Assembly (NCBI GenBank): GCA_020832235.1
Contig: JAFIEZ010000007.1
Location: forward strand, 469,216 to 533,215
DNA length: 64,000 nucleotides
Origin: Bacteroidota bacterium
GTDB lineage: Bacteria; Bacteroidota; Rhodothermia; Balneolales; HLUCCA01
Direction of reading: 5' to 3'
The position numbers and the translations under genes are program-made. The notes beneath the pieces were generated by a model that saw nothing but the letters and a program-made list of their open reading frames with translations, ran no database searches and had not been told where the DNA came from. Shown one piece after another: positions 54,766-63,577 of the stretch. The first letter of the stretch is position 1, and every line of letters begins with the position of its first letter.

Positions 54766-55650
54766 ATGGCTAACTTACGCGAAATACGCGATAGAATATC
54801 GTCTGTAAAGAATACGCAGCAAATAACCAAGGCTATGAAAATGGTTGCTGCTGCAAGGTTGCGGAAAGCGCAAGATCGCCTGATAGCTACCAGACCCTAT
54901 GCTGCAACACTCAGCAAGGTGGTAAGTAAGCTAGCTACTGGCGATAATGCGGCCGACAATCGATATCTTAATCCTATCAGTAATCCTGAAAAGATACTTC
55001 TAATTATTATAGGATCAGACAGAGGCTTATGTGGTGGATTTAATACAAACCTGTTTCGTTATATCGAAGACAGAATAAAGTCTGAATTTAGCAAGCATAT
55101 AGCTGAAAAAACACTTGAACTCATTTGTATTGGCAGAAAAGCTAATGATCATTTCAGAAAGCGGGGCTACAATGTAATTGAGAGCCATATTGGTTTCTTC
55201 GATAAACTCAATTTTGAGTCTACCGCTTCAATTATGAGAAATGCTGCCAAAGAGTTTGAGTCTGCCAAGTACGACGCTGTTTTTGTTGGGTTTAATGAGT
55301 TCAAGTCTGTGATATCTCAAAACAGAGTGATGCAACAAGTGCTTCCTATCCAACTGGAGGAAGTAAATGACGACGAAAATGCCTATGGCGTTGATTATAT
55401 TTATGAACCTTCTGACAAAGAGATATTAGAAAGAATACTACCGCTGCATCTTAACACTCAAATGTGGAGAGCAGTACTAGAATCTAATGCTTCAGAGCAG
55501 GGTGCAAGAATGGCTGCCATGGATAATGCCACTGAAAACGCATCTGAAATTATGCGACAGTTAAAACTGAAATACAATCAGGCACGTCAGGCTGCTATTA
55601 CTACGGAGATTTCTGAAATAGTTTCCGGTGCAGAGGCATTGAATAATTAA
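54766..55650 (+). CDS. atpG: ATP synthase F1 subunit gamma
   Basis: The 294-residue rotor shaft. N-terminal helix [21 protein letters not shown], middle [15 protein letters not shown], and C-terminal helix [22 protein letters not shown] in part are all typical. It is the last atp gene here: a tRNA gene follows instead of atpD and atpC, so the beta and epsilon subunits must be encoded elsewhere. Confidence 0.96.
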   Translation: MANLREIRDRISSVKNTQQITKAMKMVAAARLRKAQDRLIATRPYAATLSKVVSKLATGDNAADNRYLNPISNPEKILLIIIGSDRGLCGGFNTNLFRYIEDRIKSEFSKHIAEKTLELICIGRKANDHFRKRGYNVIESHIGFFDKLNFESTASIMRNAAKEFESAKYDAVFVGFNEFKSVISQNRVMQQVLPIQLEEVNDDENAYGVDYIYEPSDKEILERILPLHLNTQMWRAVLESNASEQGARMAAMDNATENASEIMRQLKLKYNQARQAAITTEISEIVSGAEALNN

Positions 55651-55668
55651 TATTTGTGCGTATATTTG
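55639..55668 (+). promoter_or_regulatory. Bacteroidetes-type promoter for tRNA-Ser
   Basis: TTG (55639-55641), a 19-base spacer and TATATTTG (55661-55668) match the TTTG / TANNTTTG type of promoter known from Bacteroidetes. The expected start lies just before the tRNA 5' end at 55678. The TTG is within the last codons of atpG. Confidence 0.65.
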
Positions 55669-55677
55669 AAATCTGCC

Positions 55678-55763
<86 letters not shown>

Positions 55764-55766
55764 AAC

Positions 55767-55795
55767 AAAAAAGCTCCCCTGAGGAGCTTTTTTTG
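55767..55795 (+). terminator. Rho-independent terminator after tRNA-Ser
   Basis: AAAAGCTCC pairs with GGAGCTTTT around a short CCTGA loop, followed by a T-run. It closes the tRNA transcript and possibly the whole atp run. Confidence 0.92.
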
Positions 55796-55855
55796 TTTTA
55801 GCCTCTGTTATCTTATTAGATATACATTCAACTCAGACAAGTTTTCTATCATTTT

Positions 55856-57247
55856 ATGAAACTTCAGATATTAGTCTGGGCAACCGCTATTCTTTTTTGG
55901 TTACCCACAGATGCTTTTTCACAGACCGATACCATTAGGGTAAGTGTGAAAGAGTTTATTGAACTTGCAAAATCAAGATCCTCGTTATTACAGGTGAATC
56001 AACAGCAAGTTAACCTTGCACAAAACAGATATCAGCAAGCGCGTGCGTTGCGAATTTTACCTCAGATTGAACTTACTACTGCTCATGGATTGGTTCCGGG
56101 TGTACGAAGCAGTGACCCTGATCGATTCTCTGATAGAATGTTATATCTAGACCCGAATCTTGAGAATGATTGGGAGAATTGGGGGATATTTACCAGGGCT
56201 GAAATATCAGCAATTCAACCCGTGTACACATGGGGTGCCATATCTAGTGCCATTCAAGCAGCAAAACAGGGCGTCTATGCGGCACAAGCGGAGTTTGATA
56301 TTAAAAGTGATAACTATGAAATACAGTTGTATGAACTCTATTATAGCATGTTGCTGGCCCGAGAACTTCAAACATTAATAGAACGGGCAAATAGAGATTT
56401 ACAAACAGCGCAAACTGAACTTAACAGAATGTTTGAAGAGGGGGAAAATGATTTAGAAGAAGCCGACTTGTTCCAGTTCAGAATATTTACTTTCCAATTT
56501 CAGACTCAGGTTGACGAAGTTAGCGAAAACAAACGTTTTTTACAAAGCGCATGGAACCTTGCCCTGGCGAATGATAACTCGGAAATCATTTATTTACCAG
56601 CAGAGAGATTTCTGGATCCGCTAAGCTTTCAGCCAGAGAGTTTAGATGCGTATGAAGTTTCCGCTATAGCTAATCGACCCGAATTCATCCAGGTACAAAG
56701 CGCTCAACGTGCAGCACAGTATGGTTTGAACGTAGCAAAATCTGCTAACTACCCAACAGTTATCATGGGCTTTTCAGCAGCTTTTGCCCGTACGCCAAAT
56801 CGTCCAAGACAAGCAAATCCATTTATACGAAATAGCGCAAACTTTGAAAATGTGGTATATGGTATAGGACTTCGTCAAAATCTAAATTTCAATGTTAATC
56901 GAGAAAATATTAACCGATCTCAATTGCAGCTAAGACAGGCAACTTACGCCCGAAACGCTGTATCAGATGGTATCAGACTTGAACTAAGAGAAAATTATCG
57001 TCGCATGATGATGTCATTTTCAAGGATGGAAAACACACGTGAAGCCCTGGATGTAAGCAACGAATGGCTGCGAATGGAGCAAATAGAGTACGATTTAGGC
57101 TTTGGTGAAGTGAAAAATCTCGTTGATGCCATGCGGTCAACCCTTGAATTGGAGGTTCAACTAAGGCAACGAATTTTCGATTTTAACGTTAATATAGGTA
57201 AACTCAATAAGGCTGCAGGCTTGCCTATTGTACAGCCAAAAGAATAA
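55856..57247 (+). CDS. TolC-family outer membrane efflux protein
   Basis: A 463-residue protein with a signal peptide (ending DAFSQ) and two helical coiled-coil repeats typical of TolC trimers. VNLAQNRYQQARALRILPQIELT and its counterpart NINRSQLQLRQATYARNAV in the second half, and DLGFGEVKNLVDAMR-type segments, mark the family. It would form the outer membrane duct of an exporter. It lies 14 bases before the MlaC-like gene. Confidence 0.9.
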   Translation: MKLQILVWATAILFWLPTDAFSQTDTIRVSVKEFIELAKSRSSLLQVNQQQVNLAQNRYQQARALRILPQIELTTAHGLVPGVRSSDPDRFSDRMLYLDPNLENDWENWGIFTRAEISAIQPVYTWGAISSAIQAAKQGVYAAQAEFDIKSDNYEIQLYELYYSMLLARELQTLIERANRDLQTAQTELNRMFEEGENDLEEADLFQFRIFTFQFQTQVDEVSENKRFLQSAWNLALANDNSEIIYLPAERFLDPLSFQPESLDAYEVSAIANRPEFIQVQSAQRAAQYGLNVAKSANYPTVIMGFSAAFARTPNRPRQANPFIRNSANFENVVYGIGLRQNLNFNVNRENINRSQLQLRQATYARNAVSDGIRLELRENYRRMMMSFSRMENTREALDVSNEWLRMEQIEYDLGFGEVKNLVDAMRSTLELEVQLRQRIFDFNVNIGKLNKAAGLPIVQPKE

Positions 57248-57261
57248 ACTGTCATTTACTT

Positions 57262-57849
57262 ATGTTGAAAAAATATTTCGTACTATTTTTTATCATTATT
57301 GGTATTACTTCATTTGTGAAGGGCCAAAGTGTATCCTCTGAGCAAGTTCGGGCTCTCATGGATGAACGCGATAATCAGATTAAAGCTATTCTTGGTCCTG
57401 AAGGAACTGAACTCAATGAGCAAGAACGCCAAGAGTTAAGAAATATAATAAACGATATTATTGATTACGAAGCGATGGCCAGAAATGCCCTTCAATCTAC
57501 CTTCGATTCCATTACAGAAGAACAACGAGCTGAATTTGTTCAACTTTTTGGGGATATAATCAGAGATCAATCACTGAATAATTTAGATATATATCGTGCT
57601 CATGTAATCTATGATGATATTATTATAAATGGTAACACTGCTACCGTCAAAACAACAGCTGTTCTTCGAGACATAAGAACTGCTGTTAGCTACGATATTG
57701 AAAAAAGGGGGGAACGCTGGTTCATTACAGATATGGCTATCGATAATGTTTCGACCACCGAATCATACAGACGTTCTTTTCAAAATGTAATACGTAGAAG
57801 AGGCTTCGACGCTCTACTTGACAATCTCAGAAGTAGAGCAAATGCTTAG
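57262..57849 (+). CDS. MlaC/Ttg2D-like periplasmic lipid-binding protein
   Basis: A 195-residue secreted protein (signal MLKKYFVLFFIIIGITSFVKG). The order of features fits MlaC: IINDIIDYEAMARNAL, then TEEQRAEFVQLFGDIIRDQ, a beta region NGNTATVKTTAV, and ERWFITDMAIDNVS followed by SYRRSFQNVIRRRGFD. MlaC-type proteins carry phospholipids, and HpnM-type relatives work with RND transporters. A terminator follows, then the MMPL gene. Confidence 0.85.
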   Translation: MLKKYFVLFFIIIGITSFVKGQSVSSEQVRALMDERDNQIKAILGPEGTELNEQERQELRNIINDIIDYEAMARNALQSTFDSITEEQRAEFVQLFGDIIRDQSLNNLDIYRAHVIYDDIIINGNTATVKTTAVLRDIRTAVSYDIEKRGERWFITDMAIDNVSTTESYRRSFQNVIRRRGFDALLDNLRSRANA

Positions 57850-57871
57850 CATGAATGCTTTACTAAACTAT

Positions 57872-57899
57872 AAGCCATGCATGTCATGGCTTTTTTTTT
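57872..57899 (+). terminator. Rho-independent terminator after the MlaC-like gene
   Basis: AAGCCATG pairs with CATGGCTT around CATGT and is followed by a long T-run. It separates the TolC-MlaC pair from the MMPL-recO-htrA run. Confidence 0.92.
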
Positions 57900-57966
57900 G
57901 ATAGCAGGGAGTTAAACAACTGTTTAATTTGTATATTTTCCGAAGTCAGGCAACTTTAAATACTTT

Positions 57967-60516
57967 ATGCGCAGCATTCTAAACTTATTAAGACCGCTGG
58001 TTCGGTATAATTTCAGGTATCCTGTTACTATACTAACCGTGGCGGTTATATTGGCTGTTATCAGCGGTTATTTTGCAACCCAGCTCCGAGTTGATACTGA
58101 TATAGCCAATTTACTACCCGACGACAATCCGCATGTAATCGCCCTCGATAGGCTTAGGGATACCGTTGGCGGAGAGACCGAGATGGATGTTGCTATAAAA
58201 AGCCCTGATTTTTATGCCAATAAGGCCATGGCTGAACATCTCATCGAATTGAGTTTGTCACTAATAGATGAACGCACAGGAGCCCCTTTTTTTTCTAGAG
58301 TAGAATACAGAAAAGAAACAGACCTGTTGCGCGATTATGCACTATATCTCGCAACTCCCTCAGAACTTGAAGACCTTATATTTTTTCTTGAAGATCAGAT
58401 TGAGTCCTCACGTTTGGAAGCCAATCCATTTTTCGTCGATTTTGGCTTTGATGATGAGGATGAAGACCGTGTTGATCTGGATCGCTTTCGTCAAGCATAC
58501 GACGAGCTCATTCCCCCTGAGTATCCGGTTAACGCAGACAGCACCGTAATGCTTCTTAAATTTTATCCTACTGGATCCAGAAGCGATTTAAGCTTTCTCC
58601 GCAGGATGTTTGCAGCATATGACGTAATGCTTAGTGAATTAGACAAGCAGGCCTTTCACCCTGAAATGGAGATTCGTTTTGGTGGCAGGTTGCAACGGCA
58701 CCTTGCGGAAATCGAATCCATCACACAAGACGTTACAAATAGCTTTGCAACTGGAATTAGCAGCGTTTTGTTGCTTGTTATGATGTATTTTTTCATAAAG
58801 AAATACGTCAATTACCGAAAAGGTGAGGCTAATCGACAACGCTATGTACTACTCAGGCATATCATAAGAATGCCTGTTTCGGTAATCGTAATTGGTTTTC
58901 CCCTTGTATTAAGCCTAACGTACACTTTCGCGCTCACATATCTCGTACTGGGATCACTGAATACAATGACGTCTGTACTGTTTGTTATTCTTTTTGGACT
59001 AGGAATAGACTACGGTCTTCACTTCTACGCTCGATATCTTGAAAAACGTTCTTCCGGCCAGGACGTTTATAACGCGCTGATTAATACCTATGACACTACA
59101 GGTTCGGCAATCATGGCCAGCGCTCTTACAACTGCTGCAGCCTTGTTTGTATTAGTTTTCGCAGACTTCAGAGGGTTTTCGGAGTTCGGTTTTATCTCGG
59201 GTTGGGGAATCATATTTGCTTTTCTTGCCATGATGTTTATTATGCCGGCGGTAATTACAATTATGGAGCGTTTTCGCATCATTCTCGTTAACAGAAACAT
59301 CGAAGACAATACAAGAGCCTTAAAACAGCCCCCCAGGCGATATCCCTATTCAAGAACAATTTTTATCGGTGGATTAGTTATTGTTGGTGTCATATTACTC
59401 AATCAGCACCACCTTAAATTTGAGTATGAATTTGGTGTGCTGGAACCGGAGTTCACCGAATATGTCGAATTCAGGCAGTTCGTAGGCACTACTTCTTCAA
59501 CACGACGTAACCCAGCATATATCCTAGCCGATACAGACGAACAAGTTCGTGAAATTCTTTCTGAAATCAGAGAGCGACAGCAGCAAAATCCTAATACTAC
59601 AATACTTGACGTTGAAGCATTACAAGAGAGGTTTCCAACCACAGCTGCTGAAGAACAGTTTAAATTGAATCAAATCGCGATTATCCGGGAATTGTTGGAT
59701 GACCCTTTTATCAGAGAAGAACAAGATGAAGATCTTGATCGAATCAGAAGAGCCTCAAAAGTAACCGAGCCACTTGTAATTGATGAACTACCTGCGTTCA
59801 TGAAAGAACGGTTTATTACCAGAGACGGTGAGGTAGGTAGATTTGTGATGATATATCCTTCTGTTGGTTTATCTGATGGACGAAATTCCATAGCATTCAA
59901 AAATGAAATAGCCAGTGTTACTACCTCAGATGGTAGTACATTTTATGCTGCCAGCACATCCATTGCTGCTGCTGAAATGCTTGAGCTTATGCAAACGGAA
60001 AGTCCTTACATGATTGCAGCTACATTTATAATGATCTTTATACTGGTAAATATCACATTCAGGTCATTACGATGGAGTATTATCGCCATGATTCCGCTTC
60101 TGGTTGGATTAGCATGGACGTTTGGTATTATGTTGATATTCGATATTAAATTGAATTTCTATAACCTTGTTGTTTTGCCTGCCATTCTCGGTATTGGTAA
60201 TGATAACGGTGTTCATCTTGCTGCACGGTATCTTGAGGAGGGCAGAGATAGTATGTGGAATGTATTGAAAAGTACAGGTCAACATATTTCAGTCGGATCC
60301 ATTACAACAATGATGGGTTTTGCAGGTCTGTTATTCACCACACACCCAGGGTTGTTTTCAATCGGATTATTAGCACTAATTGGAATAGGCATGACCCTAT
60401 TGTCGGCAATCACATTTTTACCTGCACTTATACAGTTTCTGGAAGACCGTGACTGGATTAAATTCTACGACGAATTTAAACGAGATGAATCTGTTCTTGA
60501 AGAACCACCCGTATGA
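57967..60516 (+). CDS. MMPL/RND-family transporter, HpnN-like
   Basis: An 849-residue inner-membrane transporter with two repeats, each a helix, a periplasmic loop and a five-helix bundle. The MMPL motifs GLGIDYGLHFYARYLE and GIGNDNGVHLAARYLE carry the likely proton-relay aspartates. HpnN-like members move hopanoids or other lipids to the outer membrane; the substrate here is not readable. A TolC and an MlaC-like gene lie just upstream. Its stop overlaps the recO start (ATGA). Confidence 0.88.
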   Translation: MRSILNLLRPLVRYNFRYPVTILTVAVILAVISGYFATQLRVDTDIANLLPDDNPHVIALDRLRDTVGGETEMDVAIKSPDFYANKAMAEHLIELSLSLIDERTGAPFFSRVEYRKETDLLRDYALYLATPSELEDLIFFLEDQIESSRLEANPFFVDFGFDDEDEDRVDLDRFRQAYDELIPPEYPVNADSTVMLLKFYPTGSRSDLSFLRRMFAAYDVMLSELDKQAFHPEMEIRFGGRLQRHLAEIESITQDVTNSFATGISSVLLLVMMYFFIKKYVNYRKGEANRQRYVLLRHIIRMPVSVIVIGFPLVLSLTYTFALTYLVLGSLNTMTSVLFVILFGLGIDYGLHFYARYLEKRSSGQDVYNALINTYDTTGSAIMASALTTAAALFVLVFADFRGFSEFGFISGWGIIFAFLAMMFIMPAVITIMERFRIILVNRNIEDNTRALKQPPRRYPYSRTIFIGGLVIVGVILLNQHHLKFEYEFGVLEPEFTEYVEFRQFVGTTSSTRRNPAYILADTDEQVREILSEIRERQQQNPNTTILDVEALQERFPTTAAEEQFKLNQIAIIRELLDDPFIREEQDEDLDRIRRASKVTEPLVIDELPAFMKERFITRDGEVGRFVMIYPSVGLSDGRNSIAFKNEIASVTTSDGSTFYAASTSIAAAEMLELMQTESPYMIAATFIMIFILVNITFRSLRWSIIAMIPLLVGLAWTFGIMLIFDIKLNFYNLVVLPAILGIGNDNGVHLAARYLEEGRDSMWNVLKSTGQHISVGSITTMMGFAGLLFTTHPGLFSIGLLALIGIGMTLLSAITFLPALIQFLEDRDWIKFYDEFKRDESVLEEPPV

Positions 60517-61250
60517 TTGTTTCTACGGCTGCAATAGTGCTTAAGTCTATCGACTACCAGGAGTCGAGCAAAATTGCAACGATTTTAACCCCGGATCATG
60601 GAAAGATGGGTGTTATGATAAGGGGCTGTAGAAAACCTAAAAGTAAATTCTCAGGGCTTTTTGAGGCAGGAACTGTTCTTGATATCGTAGTTTATGTGAA
60701 GCAATCCCGTACGGTACAAAACGTATCAGAAGCTAGCTATAGGCAAAAAAACTGGAATCTCAGGCAAGATTTCACAAAGCTCGGTATGGTTATGGCCACT
60801 ATGGAGATGCTCGATCAACTAGTTCACGGTAATGAGTCCAGCTCCGATTTTTTTATATTCTCTGAGCGACTTTTAGATTGGTTGAATCAATCACAGGATG
60901 ATGTCTCAGCCTTATTTCCATACATTCAGTTGCGCCTGGCAGATCTAAGTGGAATAGGGGTCAATTATGATACATCTCTAAGCATAGACCATATCGGAGA
61001 TGTATATTTCAACATAGAAGAAGGACTTGTTAGTGCGCAAGCTGGTTTTGGTTTAAGCTTCAAACTCACTACTGATCAGTATAAGTATTTAAGTTTGGCC
61101 TTATCTGGGAAAAATTCTTCCATTTTAAGGAACCCTATTGTTAAATCTGAGCTTAAATTACTTATACATCATTTAGATGTTTATTTTAAACATCATATCG
61201 ATGGTTTGTATGAACGTCGGTCTGATGCTATTTTTGATCAGTTACTTTAA
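60513..61250 (+). CDS. recO: DNA repair protein RecO
   Basis: A 245-residue recombination mediator. The N-terminal OB fold is clear: STAAIVLKSIDYQESSKIATILTPDHGKMGVM and FSGLFEAGTVLDIVVY in part, followed by a helical C-terminal domain. The four-cysteine zinc site of some RecO proteins is not present. It overlaps the MMPL gene by four bases and precedes htrA by eight. Confidence 0.9.
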   Translation: MIVSTAAIVLKSIDYQESSKIATILTPDHGKMGVMIRGCRKPKSKFSGLFEAGTVLDIVVYVKQSRTVQNVSEASYRQKNWNLRQDFTKLGMVMATMEMLDQLVHGNESSSDFFIFSERLLDWLNQSQDDVSALFPYIQLRLADLSGIGVNYDTSLSIDHIGDVYFNIEEGLVSAQAGFGLSFKLTTDQYKYLSLALSGKNSSILRNPIVKSELKLLIHHLDVYFKHHIDGLYERRSDAIFDQLL

Positions 61251-61258
61251 ATATCGGC

Positions 61259-62434
61259 ATGCAATTACATCAAAAAATACTTACAGGTGTACTCCTGATA
61301 CTAACCGGCGTTATGGTTGGTATGTTGTTTATGATTTACTATGCTGGTATTACAAGTACAGAACGTACAGAGCTACGAATAACGGAGATTCAGCGTGGTG
61401 CAGGGACACCCTTCGGTACAGATGAATTTCAAGTCGCTCCTGCCGGTTTGCCATCGTTTCGCGGTATTGCAGCAACTGTAAACGAAAGTGTTGTTTACAT
61501 CGAAACAGAAGTTCCAGTTAATCGTCGGCAAGTACCCGATGATGGTAACCATGATTTTGATGATTCCACATGGGACCGGTTTTTCCCGCGTAGACGAGCC
61601 TCAACCATTGGATCTGGTGTGTTGGTTAGTGCAGATGGATACATTATTACCAATAACCATGTTATAGCAGGTACAGATGAAGGGCCCATCCGAGTCACAC
61701 TTCATGATAAACGAGTGTTTAATGCAAAGGTTATTGGCAGAGACCCATCTACTGATCTAGCAACCATAAAAATTGACAGTCATAATTTGCCACATGCTGT
61801 TATTGGTAACAGCGATTACGTTGAAGTAGGGGACTGGGTACTGGCAGTTGGTAACCCCTTTAGGTTAAGATCTACCGTAACAGCAGGCATAGTGAGTGCT
61901 CTTGGTCGTAATGTGGATATCATAGCAGACCAGATGCGTATTGAAAGCTTTATTCAAACTGATGCCGCGATAAACCGTGGCAATAGTGGTGGTGCGCTCG
62001 TAAACCAGTTTGGTGAGTTAATCGGAATAAATACAGCAATAGCCACTGAGAACGGTGGAAATCAGGGGTATGGTTTTGCCATTCCAATCAATATGGCATT
62101 TAAGATTACGCAAGACCTTATTGAGTATGGCGAAGTGCGTAGAGGATTTCTGGGAGTGAATATCGTCTCTGTAAGCCAAGAACGAGCTAATCAGTTGGGT
62201 ATGCCCAGAATTGAAGGTGTAGAAATAGTTAACATTCTCCGGAATAGCTCTGCTGAAACGGGTGGATTACGAAATAATGATGTTATACTAAGTGTAGATG
62301 GGTTTAACGTTAATGAAGCCAATCACCTGCAAGAGCGTGTGGCCCTTCGCCGACCAGGTGACGAAGTTACGTTGGAAATTTGGCGTAACGGCCGGGTAAT
62401 GCAATTTGATGTCCCCCTTAGCGGTCTTAACTAA
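61259..62434 (+). CDS. HtrA/Deg-family serine protease with one PDZ domain
   Basis: A 391-residue envelope protease with an N-terminal helix anchor (about 8-28). The catalytic triad is His134 (TNNHVIAG), Asp166 (STDLATI) and Ser243 (GNSGGALV). One PDZ domain lies at about 290-390 (GFLGVNIVSVS, GGLRNNDVILSVDG). The layout of one PDZ and a membrane anchor resembles DegS or HhoA more than DegP. It probably handles damaged periplasmic proteins. Confidence 0.93.
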   Translation: MQLHQKILTGVLLILTGVMVGMLFMIYYAGITSTERTELRITEIQRGAGTPFGTDEFQVAPAGLPSFRGIAATVNESVVYIETEVPVNRRQVPDDGNHDFDDSTWDRFFPRRRASTIGSGVLVSADGYIITNNHVIAGTDEGPIRVTLHDKRVFNAKVIGRDPSTDLATIKIDSHNLPHAVIGNSDYVEVGDWVLAVGNPFRLRSTVTAGIVSALGRNVDIIADQMRIESFIQTDAAINRGNSGGALVNQFGELIGINTAIATENGGNQGYGFAIPINMAFKITQDLIEYGEVRRGFLGVNIVSVSQERANQLGMPRIEGVEIVNILRNSSAETGGLRNNDVILSVDGFNVNEANHLQERVALRRPGDEVTLEIWRNGRVMQFDVPLSGLN

Positions 62435-62492
62435 TATTTTAGCCCAATCAATATAACGTAGTAGTATCTAGAATGGAACGAATTGCTGTATA

Positions 62493-62512
62493 TTATTTGT
62501 TTAAACAAATAA
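62493..62512. promoter_or_regulatory. Perfect 20-base palindrome, operator candidate
   Basis: TTATTTGTTTAAACAAATAA is an exact palindrome ending 28 bases before the dioxygenase ATG, where a repressor would block a promoter. Genes of the related MhqO type in Bacillus are controlled by a MarR-type repressor at an inverted repeat. No regulator gene is adjacent. Confidence 0.5.
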
Positions 62513-62540
62513 AATATTAAGCAAAATCCATACTTTACAA

Positions 62541-63491
62541 ATGAAAAAGCCATACGTACACGGAATACATCATATCACGGCATTTTCGGGTGATATAAAC
62601 CAAAATTTGGAATTTTACACTAACGTTCTTGGCCTCCGCCTTGTTAAGAAATCGGTTAATCAGGATGCACCGGACGTTTATCATCTCTTTTTTGCCGATG
62701 CACACGGAAATCCTGGTACCGACTTGACCTTTTTCCCCTTTCCAAATGTTTCTAAAATGAGAGACGGATACGGTCTTGTATCTGAAACGGGATTCGCTAT
62801 ACCAGCAAGCTCATACAGCTTTTGGTTAAGTCGCCTTGAAGAGTATCGTGTGGATGATCTGAGTGAACACACACGATTCGACCAACGTGTCATCACTTTT
62901 TCAGACCCTCACGGTCTAAAACTTTCATTTACAGCGATTAAAGAAGAAAAAGATGTAGCTATATGGGATCGCAGTAGTGTGCCTGCTGAACATCAGCTCA
63001 GAGGATTTCATACGGTTAGATTAAAACTTCAAACAGCAGAACCAACCCTTGCACTGCTCACTGAAATCATGGGTTTTCGGGTTTTAGATTCAGATGGACT
63101 GTGGACCAGGCTTGAATCAGGTGACGGGGGCTCTGGGACCTTTGTAGAGGTAGCTGAATTTCCTGATGAACCCCAGGGACGATGGGGGCTAGGTGGCGTA
63201 CATCATGTGGCCTGGCGAGTAAAAGATGTAGAAACTGAATTAGCCTTGCGTAAGCGGATTGCCGAAGTTGGCTTACAACCTAGCCCTAAAATTGATAGAT
63301 TTTGGTTTGAATCTGTTTATTTTCAAGAACCAAACGGTACTGTTTTTGAACTAGCAACCGATGGGCCTGGTTTTGATCGAGACGAGGATATGGACAAACT
63401 AGGTGAGACTTTGATATTACCACCTTGGTTGGAAGGTAATAGAAAAGAAATAGAAAAAGCATTGCCAAAGATTACGGTCAAGCTTCCATAA
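62541..63491 (+). CDS. Ring-cleaving dioxygenase of the glyoxalase/VOC family (MhqO-like)
   Basis: A 316-residue protein with two VOC halves. The metal-binding residues are in GIHHITAFSGD, GVHHVAWRVKD and the C-terminal GTVFELATDGPGF; SDPHGLKL lies between. Members act on hydroquinones and related aromatic compounds or in electrophile resistance; the substrate is not known here. It has its own upstream region with a perfect palindrome and stands apart from htrA by 106 bases. Confidence 0.88.
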   Translation: MKKPYVHGIHHITAFSGDINQNLEFYTNVLGLRLVKKSVNQDAPDVYHLFFADAHGNPGTDLTFFPFPNVSKMRDGYGLVSETGFAIPASSYSFWLSRLEEYRVDDLSEHTRFDQRVITFSDPHGLKLSFTAIKEEKDVAIWDRSSVPAEHQLRGFHTVRLKLQTAEPTLALLTEIMGFRVLDSDGLWTRLESGDGGSGTFVEVAEFPDEPQGRWGLGGVHHVAWRVKDVETELALRKRIAEVGLQPSPKIDRFWFESVYFQEPNGTVFELATDGPGFDRDEDMDKLGETLILPPWLEGNRKEIEKALPKITVKLP

Positions 63492-63577
63492 CACAGTCTT
63501 GGTGAGAGTGTCCATATTTTTTGCCATCGCTACCAATTATATTCTTTGATGTGTACCAGTAGATATTTGAGAAAATG

